This document shows, piece after piece, positions 45,360 through 55,800 of a DNA stretch of 64,000 nt (positions are counted from its first letter, which is position 1; each line of letters starts with the position of its first letter). The position numbers were made by a program, and so were the translations under genes. Origin of the DNA: Bryopsis sp. KO-2023. Its lineage: Eukaryota; Chlorophyta; Ulvophyceae; Bryopsidales; Bryopsidaceae. The notes below the pieces were generated by a model. It was not told the DNA's origin and did no database searches. It worked only from the letters and a program-made list of their open reading frames with translations. The DNA lies in contig BSYQ01000003.1 of the NCBI GenBank assembly GCA_030272585.1, forward strand, positions 1,488,001-1,552,000, given 5' to 3'.

Positions 45360-46140
45360 AGTGGGTTGGGTTGCTTTGAGGCGGCTGCTTTTTTTTTGGT
45401 CTGACTTTGATTCAAGAACTGTTATGTAATATTAATATATGTATTTAATTTACAGCCACTTCTTATTTAATTATGTAAATTCACGATTACAAGCAAGCAA
45501 GCAGCTGCTTCACTGCACAACGATACAAAAAAAGAAAGTGAAATCCTTAGTTTCAAAGACAGTGTTGGTAGCTTCTGGGAGGAAAGTTGAAAGCGAAAGT
45601 GTTAATAAATCCTCAACCCTGGATGAAAATGTGTGGTCCCCAGTCAACCAGTCAATGAACTGGTTCAAGTCATTTATTTATCAATTGAGAGGCTGCATGT
45701 GGACACCTTAATGTATTTCAATCGCTCCATCAGGTCTAGTGACAAGTGAAGCATTTGGAAGGGAAATCTATTTCAGTATCAAAAGAAATCAGCGAACCCC
45801 ACTGAGGTACATGGCATATATCTTACTTAGATGACCTGCGAGAAGTTGGGTTGCAGGTTCCACACGAATACAGCGAACATTTTTTTTTCCACCTAACTGA
45901 ACAAAACAAAGCGATGTCAATACCGTGCTTGCATCCCCACAAGATTCTGACCGTCCAGTTTTTTGGACAGGAGAGTTCAAAAACAATGCTGGCGTTACAT
46001 AGTCCATGACACCCCACCATAGAATCAAATGCGTTACATTTTCATCATGATGACACAGCTTCTTGCCTGCCCAGCCCAATGCCAGGTGGGGAGCATCGAT
46101 GCGGATGCGAGTCGTGTAGAAGAGTTCCTGTTCAGCAGAA
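45360..46140. other. Intergenic
   Basis: Between two plus-strand genes. 3' flank of the P450 gene with TGTAA near 45424, then the promoter side of the rhomboid gene. No coding sequence recognised. Confidence 0.6.
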
Positions 46141-49100
46141 ATGAGCAACGTATCGTCAGAGGTACTCAGCGCTTGCCAAAAAAGCTCTCGCTGTTACAGG
46201 AAGCGTGGAGCGTTTTTCATTTCGCTTGTCGTTGCTCGCAGGCTTCCATTGGCACTCGCCTTAAAGTCTGGTTCGATGGGATCCCTTTTGCAACCAGGTG
46301 CGTGTGGATTTCTTCTCCTGCTTTATTCTATGTTTAAGAAAACCAGCAAGCAGAGAAATTAAATCCTGCCTGGGTTTTGCTCCTGGTATGTTTCTTTTTG
46401 GTGGAGTGAGCAGTAATATATGTATGATAAAATATGATATATATCTATGGAAATATATCTGTATATATTTTTGTAACGAGACTCTTGAGCTGCAGTCAGT
46501 CTGATTTGTTTCCAAGGCAAGGTTGCGTAATATTTGGAGATGGCAGACTTTTTTCAATTTTTTCTTTTCACCGATTTTCAAATGATGCACTCTACATGGG
46601 TTTTTGTATACCATATCACGAAATCTATTCTTATTTTTTTTCTTTTGAGCAGTTTTTTTTTGCGATGTGATTGTGCAGGTCAATCCTGGCATTATGCTCC
46701 GGCATTTATTTGATGGGAATACTCATTGGGTTTGATAATATGGGGTCCGTTTGCATACAGCCCAGCTCGGTCGTGAAGAATTTGGAAGGTGAAAAAAAAC
46801 AAAAAAAACTTGAGATCGCTCAACTTGGGCAAGTAAACATGCATGATTTTCCTGGAACTGGACTGACATTGATATCTAATCTTGTGCTGGGTTTGTCCGA
46901 GTTATTTTGATATGCATCTTGAAAGAAGATGTGCCAATATCAATGTTAGATATGTTTTTCCCTTCAATGTTGAAAGAAAAATTGCTTGAGAATCTTGAAA
47001 AAAAATGACACAGATGAAAATAAGATTAAATTTGATTGCCAAATAAGGAACAAGATAGGCTCTGCAGGTGTCTATCTTTGATGTTGTTTTATTTTGTTTT
47101 TTGCAAACAATTGTCATGTTTTTTTTTTCTTCTTCTTCAGTTTATCGTGTTTTCACGGCCGTGGTTTTTCATGTGGGGCTGTTGCACATTTTTTTCAACA
47201 TGCTGGCATTCGTTCCAATCGGAGGTACATTAGAGAGGACTCTTGGAACAGTCATGGTAAGTATCTCCTGTCATCACTCGTAAAAAAACTGCATAAAATA
47301 CAAAAAAAATATTGCCGAATTTTTTTAATTTTTTTTTCGCTTGTCATGACATAAAAGAATTTTCTGTTCTTCTTGTACTCTGATGTCTTTTTATTTTATA
47401 TTTTCAAGGATGAAAGAGAAAAGGTTGAAACCTGAGACTGAAATTTTATTTTGCCCTTCTTTTTTGTGTGTGTTTTTTTGTCCAGTTTGGATATCTGATC
47501 CTGGTGATAGTGGTGATGAGCTCCTTCTTCTCGATTTCGATGGCACATTTGCTGCTTTACACGTGGGTAATGAGTTTCAGACACTTCTTCACTTTGTTTA
47601 AAAAAGATTTTGAAAAGAGTCTGTTTTCTCATGTTTCTTTTCTAAATACTCGTTCATCTTCAACTACCCCCAAAAAAATGTTTAAAAAGATACTAAAGGA
47701 AAAAAATACAAAGAAGAGCCTTCTTTTGTTCCCTTCCGATTTTGATTTAAAGTTTTTGCTCGAGATGTGATGAATATCGAGTTTCAATTTTTTGTTATCA
47801 AAAAAGTCTTTTTCGTAGGATCTATTTCAAATAATCAAAATTATGTTTCTGGGTCGATGGATGATTATCCATCCATACCATACACAGGCAAAACAATTCT
47901 CTCCAAAAAGTGATTTGATAGCAGCACCGAAAAGCTTTCGGGGACTCCCTGTGCGTGATTTTTGAAAAAAAAACTTTTTTGGTTGACAGGGGGATATATC
48001 CAAGAGCGATGGTAGAATGCACGATCGGATTCTCAGGGGTGATTTTTGGCCTGGTGGTGGTCAACACGCAATTGAGCGGGGCTTCCCACTACAGCATATT
48101 CGGATTTTTTGAAGTGCCTGCGAAATTTTATGCTTGGGTGCTGCTCCTTTTTTGGCAGCTCCTCTTGCCCGGCGTTTCGTTCATCGGACATTTGAGTGGA
48201 ATTTTGGTAAGTCTGAGCTAAAATTGGCCTATAGAAAAAAAGAATTGATGCGATATTGGAGTTGAAAAGAAAAAGAATTTGCCCTTATTGTCAATCCAAG
48301 AAAAAAAACCAAAAATAACCCGTCAGACTGGGTGTCCTTCCTGCCAGGCACTCGTTCGTTGCTTACTCAATCATTGTTTTGAAATTTCCATTTACTGCTG
48401 GCTCGTTTTTCATTTTTTAAATATAAATACCTCTTTTATTTTATTATTTTATTATCATTTTTTAGAGCTCATCCCACCACCCATCTCGATATTTCTCCTC
48501 AGTTCAATTTCGCTGGCAAATGGCTAGGGTCTGGCAGCTGGCAGCCAAGTTGCATTTTGAACGATTATTTGAAAAATGTTTTTTTTCCTTTTTCCCTTGA
48601 AAGTGCAGGTCGGTCAGCTCTACGTGTGGGGCTTATTGACTTGGCTGATGCTCTCCAATGATTTTGTGAACAAAATCGAGCGATCCTTTGCTTGTGGAAT
48701 CTGCCTCCGGCAGCCCAACTTCGTTTTGACATCTGCAGCCGGACCCCAGCTCCCTACTCAACAACCAGGGGGGTACGTCTTCCCCCCCCCCCCCCGTCAA
48801 AACCATCTTCAGTTTCGGGTTTTTTCTGATGCCTTTATGTCTTCCCCTCTGTGCAAACACCTACAAATTTGGGATCAATCCATGGGGCCTTGTTGTTGGC
48901 ATTCCGGGCTGGGGTAACCTGCTAAGAAAGGACATTTATTTGTGGGTAATTGATCTCAGATTTTTTTGGCATTGTGCAGGAGTGGCTCCGGAGGTTCTGG
49001 CGGATTCGCTGGAATGTGGAGGTCCCTGCAGGGATGGAGTCCGCTGCGATCAGGTCCAGAGCCGTTTGATGGGCAATCCAGAACAGTTGGAGGTAGGCCA

Positions 49101-49694
49101 TTACGGAACCAGTCATAGGCTCATGCAATTCTTTCTACAATTGTGTTAATGTAACACATTGAGTCTATGTCCAGTTTTGTTTTTTATTTCTTCTTTTTTT
49201 TTTTTGCTCAGGAGATGCTGCTGGCCCTTCGTTGCCTTGGGCTGGTCCTGGTGCAGCTGCCCCAGCAGTTCCCCAGTCGAAACCTTCCCCGCCGAAACCC
49301 AATGGAAAAGACCCTGCAACTTTTCAAACACCAGGTGGAGGGGTGACTGCTTTCACAGGGAAAGCCAACTTCATTGGAGATCCCGGAACCGACCCAGGTG
49401 AGTGCCGAAATCAACACCGTTGCTATTTTTGGATTTCGAGAATCCCCCCGACCGACAGTCAGTCTGAATGGAAGAATTCGAAATGCTGACGTGCAAAGAC
49501 CTGGTGAAAAGTAGGGTGAAGTAAGGGAGTGTTTTTTTGTTGAACCAGAAGGTCCATCAGTTCCAAGTGCTGCTGGAGGTGGTCGAGAGGAGGTGCTTCT
49601 GGAAATGGGATTTCATCCAGAGTCGGTGAAAGCTGCCCTGGAAGCTTCCGGAGGAGATCTAGACCAAGCAGCCAACATATTGTCGCAGAAATAG
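46141..49694 (+). CDS. Rhomboid protease with C-terminal UBA domain (RBL15-like)
   Basis: Ten exons in phase: 46141-46161, 46242-46297, 46679-46788, 47141-47256, 47486-47562, 47990-48206, 48609-48772, 48980-49092, 49212-49397, 49549-49694; 401 residues. The membrane core follows rhomboid order: LALCSGIYLMGILIG, VYRVFTAVVFHVGLLHIFFN, a helix with LILVIVVMSSFFSI, the catalytic Ser in CTIGFSGVIFG, and the catalytic His in FIGHLSGILVG. After a Gly/Ser- and Pro-rich linker the protein ends in a UBA domain (LLEMGFHPESVKAALEASGG, then LDQAANILSQK), which binds ubiquitin. This arrangement is that of plant RBL15-type rhomboids, thought to act on ubiquitinated membrane substrates. Exon 1 codes for only seven residues (MSNVSSE); it was chosen because it gives an ATG and keeps phase 0. 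Confidence 0.94.
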
Positions 49695-50437
49695 TGGTCA
49701 TCTGGGTTGCTCCATCGAACCAGGGCAGTCGCTGTTTTGGGAGGAAAAGGAGGAGAAGGGTTCACATTCTGTGTTTGGGATTTTCAGTGCTGGGTCAATA
49801 TTGAGTTGCAGACTGGGGTGCTTTCTAGAATTTGATTGAAGGGGGAAGGCGAGAGTGAGGTTTCGAATCTGTGGATAGGTAGTTTAAAAATAGTAGGTAA
49901 GAACGTGGGCGTTACATACAACAAATGTGCTCATGTTCCATTGCTGACCCGAAGTCTTTATATATGTTTTGTTTGGGGGGTGGGGAAGGGGGACATTGAT
50001 CCTTCAGTGGTGTCTGCTGGATGCATGTGCAACGATCAATAAATTCTACCTTTTTGGGGGCCCCGATTTAGCGAACCCAGTCTATGTTTTTGTTGAACGG
50101 GGACATCTTTGTTGAAAAACACCACATCTGCTGGACGCAACAACCACCAATCCATCCTCAGTGAATAGAATTGTCTGCGCTCTTTTTCTCACACTTGATT
50201 GTGAAAAAGTGTGAGGTGGCGTTACGGTTTACGGTGTTGGAGTTACACAAGTACACCAGCATGGTTTACTCCCATTACTCCGACGTTACGCTTGGAGGAT
50301 GTGGAGGAGGGGTTGGCCCACCACTGCCCAACACATGACTGACGGCGATCGAAATAGAGCTTTAGAGGTGGATGGTGTGTGTAAGCACCCGCTATTCACG
50401 GCGATCGCTGCGCTCGAAGCCCTCGGAGTCTGCGAGA
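49695..50437. other. Intergenic
   Basis: Contains a 9-bp stem-loop CTCACACTT / AAGTGTGAG at 50188-50215. GC content rises toward the next gene. The open frame upstream of the next gene's ATG has no similarity to its family. Confidence 0.55.
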
Positions 50438-51535
50438 ATGAACGTCCTGCTGGTGGGAGGCGCTGGTTTCATTGGTTCTCATATCGCAGAACGCCTGCTG
50501 AGCGATGGGGTGCACTCGGTGACCGTAATCGACGTTGTGGAGGAAAAGATCCGAGGGCTGTTGGGGCACCCGAACCTGCGATACTTGGAGCTCGACATAC
50601 TGGAGGAAACCGAGAAGCTCGAGGACGAAATAATCGACGCCGACGTCGTCATAAGCCTGGCGGCGCTGGTCAACCCCGGCGTGTGCTTGAAGAAACCCGT
50701 GGCTGTGTTCGAACTGAACTTCAGTGCAAATCTCCGGATCGCTATGATGTGTTTGAAGCACGACAAGTGGTTGGTACAGTTTTCCTCGGGGGAGGTATAC
50801 GGGATGAGCGCTGCGTCGGCTTTCGGCACGGAGTCCAACGACATGACGTACCCTCTGAACGAGGACGAGTCGCCGCTGATGATGGGGCCCGTGCGCAACA
50901 CGCAGTGGATTTACAGTTGCGCGAAGCAGATGCTGGAAAGAGTGCTGCACGCCTACGGAATGGAACGCAACCTGAAGTGCACCGTCTTGCGAGCGTTTAA
51001 CTTCACGGGGCCCGGATTCGATTGCAACGCTTCGAGCTACCCTGGGGAAAACGATAACATATTCTGCAGGGTGATGGATTCCTTGTTGAACGGAAAACGC
51101 CCGATAACGCTGACGGAGGGGGGATCCGCGGTGGAGACCTACACCGACGTCGACGACGGCGTCGATTTTGTCGTCAAGCTGTTGGAGGACAGGGGGCGGT
51201 CCAGTTATGGGGAGATCTTCAACGTGGGGCACCCAGGGAATGACGTCTCGACGGAAGAGCTGGCGCGCAAGCTTTGCGATTGTTTCGATAGGAACTTCCG
51301 CCAGGAGGGGGATCCCCCCCGGCCCAAGATCGTCAAAAAGTCGTCCGCGGGGGATTGTCAAGGCAAGGGGTACTGTGAGGGTGAGCGGCGCATTCCGGAC
51401 AACAGCAAGTCGAAAGCACTGCTGTCGTGGGAACCCCTCCACGATATCGACCGCATCGTTTTTCGCGTTTTAGAAAGCGGCGTGCGCAAATTCAGAAACG
51501 ATCAAGACGGAAGCGGGATTCGTCAGAAAATTTGA
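50438..51535 (+). CDS. Nucleotide-sugar dehydratase/decarboxylase, ArnA / UDP-apiose synthase family
   Basis: One open frame of 365 residues, no introns, clearly GC-richer than its neighbours. It is a short-chain dehydrogenase/reductase of the extended type: NAD-binding GGAGFIGSHIAERLL, the active-site serine region FSSGEVYG with the Glu used by ArnA, and the YSCAK Tyr/Lys pair. LRAFNFTGPGFD, the YTDVDDGV stretch, EIFNVGHPGN and KGYCEGERRIPDN match both ArnA (UDP-glucuronate oxidative decarboxylase) and plant UDP-apiose/UDP-xylose synthase, including the late catalytic Arg. Expected reaction: NAD-dependent oxidation and decarboxylation of UDP-glucuronate to a UDP-pentose, for cell wall or glycan synthesis. 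The start at MNVLLVGG was chosen because the 22 codons upstream are outside the fold. The lack of introns and GC bias suggest horizontal transfer or retroposition. Confidence 0.93.
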   Translation: MNVLLVGGAGFIGSHIAERLLSDGVHSVTVIDVVEEKIRGLLGHPNLRYLELDILEETEKLEDEIIDADVVISLAALVNPGVCLKKPVAVFELNFSANLRIAMMCLKHDKWLVQFSSGEVYGMSAASAFGTESNDMTYPLNEDESPLMMGPVRNTQWIYSCAKQMLERVLHAYGMERNLKCTVLRAFNFTGPGFDCNASSYPGENDNIFCRVMDSLLNGKRPITLTEGGSAVETYTDVDDGVDFVVKLLEDRGRSSYGEIFNVGHPGNDVSTEELARKLCDCFDRNFRQEGDPPRPKIVKKSSAGDCQGKGYCEGERRIPDNSKSKALLSWEPLHDIDRIVFRVLESGVRKFRNDQDGSGIRQKI

Positions 51536-52836
51536 TCGGGAATCAAAAAAAATATTACAGCAATTTATCGAAACAAAACGAATGTGAATTTAAAAAAATT
51601 TGGATTTTGAAAATGCCAATTTGGTGTGTAAAATGCATATACATAGTGAAAATGTATTTTGGGGGTTGCGAAAGCCTTTTGGAAGTGATTGATTTGAAGA
51701 GAAATACGAGGTGAAAAAAACACCAAAAAAAATTTACACCAGTTTATTTCCCTGCTTTTTTTGGTGGGGGATTGTTAAATTTAACTTCTTTTTTTGTTTT
51801 CACGATTTCTTACTTCTTAAGCAGGAGCAGAGTGAAGTCGAATGATCGTGAAAATTTTATTGTTTTGAAAATTTTAAGCGGAAAGGTTTGTAGGGATACA
51901 TTCAGTTTCTTCATACTGTCTTTTTTTTTTTTTCTTTTTTTATATTTTTTTTAATACTTTTTTTTTCTTTTCTTTTTTTTTTTGCAACGGGGAAACTCAA
52001 TCTCAAGATTATATCATCTGTCTTACTGAAATATTTTTGGCAGAAGGAAAAGAAAATTGGTGATGAGAAGGGGTTGGTTTCCTGGAGCTGGTAGCAATTA
52101 GAATTTATAATCGGTATGTTGGTTTTTTTTTAACATTGAAGTGGACCCTCATGTTTATTAATATATCTCTGTTCACCTTCCGGAAATTAAAAAAAAAACT
52201 CAAAGAAAAACTAACAGATGGTGGAGGTGTTACAAAGGGGTTTGGGGATTTTGAATGCTAGTTGAGGAAAAAAAAAAAGAAACAAACTGTTTTTGGATGA
52301 TCTAGGGTAGCGTTGGCAAGCATTGGGTGAATTATTATTTCACAAGCAGTTCATGGTGGTCAGAAAGGTCAGGCTCAGTTGCCTGTCAAGGTGTCTTTTT
52401 TTTTTTTTTTTTCGGTTTTTTTTTTGTTGATTTTTTTTAAATCATGTATCTTTTCTGTAGATCGGGCTGCCAGTGAAAAAGCATGCCCGGGATGATAAGA
52501 GGGGTGACACATTCTCTAGCTTGCAGTGCATATTTTTCATCATTTTGTTGAGCTGGCAGGGATTCATGCAAGGCTTTGGAAAAAATACGAAAAATTCTTT
52601 GTCATGCACTCTCTGTGTCTTCTTGCTCAATCGTTGTAAAACATTAGCTGCTACTTGCTGACATTTCGGGGACCAAAAAAAATGTTTCTTTTCTGTGGTG
52701 AATGTAAACTTTCCTGACGAGTTCATCCCCTGAGTCCGTTGCATGATTGCCTCCTTAAAAACCGTGAAAATTCTATCGCCAAGATGTACTAGAACAGGCA
52801 AGTTTGTGCCGCTGGGAGAAAATCGTGGTTTGGACG
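51536..52836. other. Convergent intergenic region
   Basis: 3' flank of two converging genes. T-rich runs (51910-51990, 52390-52440), a TGTAAA near 51626, no coding sequence recognised. Confidence 0.6.
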
Positions 52837-55800
52837 TCAGTTTGATGATGTGACGCTGTGGGCTGCAGAACTTTTCTTCGTGGCCAGCGTAGCATCACTC
52901 TTTTCCATCAACCCCAAAGCTTGCTCCGTCAGCGGGTGCGCATCACCCAGCTGGGCTGAACACACATCTTTCGCTCGTGCAAACTTGTTCTTGGCGACGG
53001 ATGGTTTACTCCCCTCCAAAAACACCAATCCGAGGCCTACAAAAGCACCAATGGTATTAGGAACTAGCACTTTGGAATTACATGATTCCAACGCAGTAAC
53101 GTTGCTATGGGTTTGCCGTGTGTGTGAGGTCGCGGACATAAATCCTCACCAATCAAAGACTTCGCAACCTCTGGATGGTTCTGCCCAAGAACTTTTCTCT
53201 TCACATCAACCGCTCGGTGGGCAGATTCCTCAGCTTCGGTGATCTCCCCTTTTGCGAGCAATATGGAAGCCAATATATCCAAGCAAGACGCGACATAAGG
53301 ACTCTCTTGACCGAAGTGTTTTTCTCGCGTTTCAAGGGACCCCCTTGCGAATTGCTCAGCTTCGTCCAAATCCCCCTTCTCCTTTAGAATCGCCGCCAGC
53401 GTAGATTGTGACAGCGATACTAAAGGATGCTGTCCTTTGCATACCTTTACTCGAATCGCTAGACCTTCTCGGCAATGGCCCTCCGCTTCCTCAAGCCTGA
53501 AACGAGTAAACAAATGCCAGCACACGCCCAAGCTTGAGTGTTTTGTCAAGATCTTGCTTCCGTTGGAACGAGTTTGTGGTCTGAACATCGCGACTCGATC
53601 GGGTTGAGGGGTTCTTTTTCGAAGTTCAGAATGCGGACATCTATTAGTGAAGCAGCAAACATACACCCACCGTCCTAGATCCTTTTCGATTTCGGCCAAC
53701 CCATTCAAAGACGACGCAACTTCAGGGTGATTTGGATGAAAGGAGGCAAGCCTGCCGTCTAAACTCGACTTCGAGGCCTTTTCGGCTTCGGTAAGCTTCC
53801 CCATGTGTCTCAGAATCACACCCAATGAATTTGAAGCCTGGGCCACTGAAGGATCCAGAGACCCCATCTGCTTCTGTCTGATGTCCAACCCCCTCTTGCA
53901 GTGTTTGTATGCCTCAGTGTATCTGTCGGCGAATCACATTACGCTGCAGTTCTAGAATAAACTATTTGGAGACAAACGCGCGGGCAAACGGTGCAGCGGG
54001 ATCCCCACCTCCCCATGTCTAAGAGCAGTTCTGCGATGGTCGTCAGGGCAGAGGAGACTTCAATGTGTGCGGGTCCGTGCATCCGCAGCCGCATTTGCAA
54101 GTTTCTTTGCACAAGGGGGAGTGCAGCAGTGTGTTTGTGGACGGCCTTCAACACACTCAGAAATTAAAACTATTAAAAACAGTACTGTTTTTTCTCTTTT
54201 TCACGAGATATTGAAACCTTCCTAACAAGGGGCAGTCGCGCAGGCACCTTCAGAAGTAGAGAAAGACTCAGAACGCATGCTGCAGTTTGTGGGTGGTTGG
54301 GTCCCATGCATTTTTCCCTGATGCTGAGGGCTCTCCTCAGCATTTGCTCAGCGGCAGGGTACTTTTTCAATTGCCGTAATAGAGCAGCCATGTCCACCAG
54401 TGTGTCCGCAACCTGAGGATGCTCGGTGCCTAACCCAGCTTCTTCAATATCAAGACACCGCCTGACGCACAAACGAATATCTTTTGACATCTATCTTTGT
54501 TGGTGTTGAAAACTTTTCTTTTCTCAGTTGTAATAAAGAACTGGTTCAAACCTGTAAACAGTCTCAGCTTCGGTGGTGTCTCCTGCCAAACGGCATTGTT
54601 GTCCTAAGATGGCGAGTATCTTAGCAACATCGAGGTGATCCTCCCCCAAACAAGTTTTCTTTATTTTCAGGGCTTCCTCGTAGCTCTCTCTCGCTTCTGC
54701 ATGCCTGCGGAGGGTTTTCCTTACATCCCCAATCGCTGTGTGTATCTTCGCCATATCAATGTGCGATTTCCCATGCAACTGCTCCACAGTCAATAGGGCC
54801 TTTTTGTAGTACTCGAGCGCATCTTCTGCCATATTCTTTTTATGGAGAACCATCCCAAGACCTAAAACACAACCATCCCCATTTGTTGATCGTTTCTATC
54901 AGCCAGAGAGTGGGAGAGTGGAATTCAGATTCTTAGTGTTCCAACCTTGATAGCATCTCGCTGATTCCAAAGTGTCCGCCCCGACGGAAGTTAAGCACAG
55001 GGAGAGCGCGTCTCGCAGGGTCTCTTCTGCATCGTTCAATCGATCCTGATCCCCCATCAGGCAACCTTGCTGAATCAGGGCCCTTGTCTTAAACTTGACG
55101 TACTCGGCATCTTCTGCCATTATCTTACAAGCCTCACAGAATCCTGAAGTCGGAAGCACCACATTTTGCGCTTGAGTTTCACCTCGCTCGACTTACGTGT
55201 AAGGTAGGATAAGTCCTTGTTGCACGCACCTTCCAGAACACCAACATCCATCCTTGACTTCAGGAGAGCCATTTCATCCCAAAGCAAGTTGACGTAAATG
55301 GACAAACAGCCCTTTGGCGGGTCGATACTCGCCCAGTTGATGACCTGCTCTATGTTGATCAAGTCTCGATGGAAGATATGATATCCTGCTTTTTGCGCCC
55401 ATGGGTTTTTCTGCATTTTTGATGTCACATATATAACCTCCCGAATATAGTATTCGACGAATACCTTTCGTGATTCTTCGTAGTCGATCCCTGAACGGCA
55501 AGACACAGGTATTTTCTTTCCGAACATCTTTTATTGTCAGCAACGCACTCTCTTGTCTTAAAGATGAACGACTTGCGCACCCAGTATCGTGGCGAGTGCT
55601 CGCCCAGCATCTCGTACCAAGAGATGCAAATCATACCGCCCTGTGCTGGTATTGTACTGCACCATTCCACGGTTGCACAGTTTCCTGAGGCTAGACCTAG
55701 CTTTTACTTCGGTACATTGATCGCCAAGAATCTCAAGCACGGTGTCGTCAACGAAGGAGCTCGGAAAAATTGAAAGAACCATCAGGACGTTCAGAAGCTC

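Noticed and set aside
50299-51000. 233-codon plus-strand open frame
   Set aside because: Overlaps the sugar enzyme in another frame; Arg/Gly/His-rich composition typical of a shadow.
50396-51442. 348-codon open frame on the minus strand
   Set aside because: It is antisense to the ArnA/AXS-type gene and open only because that gene is GC-rich; the peptide has no family motif.
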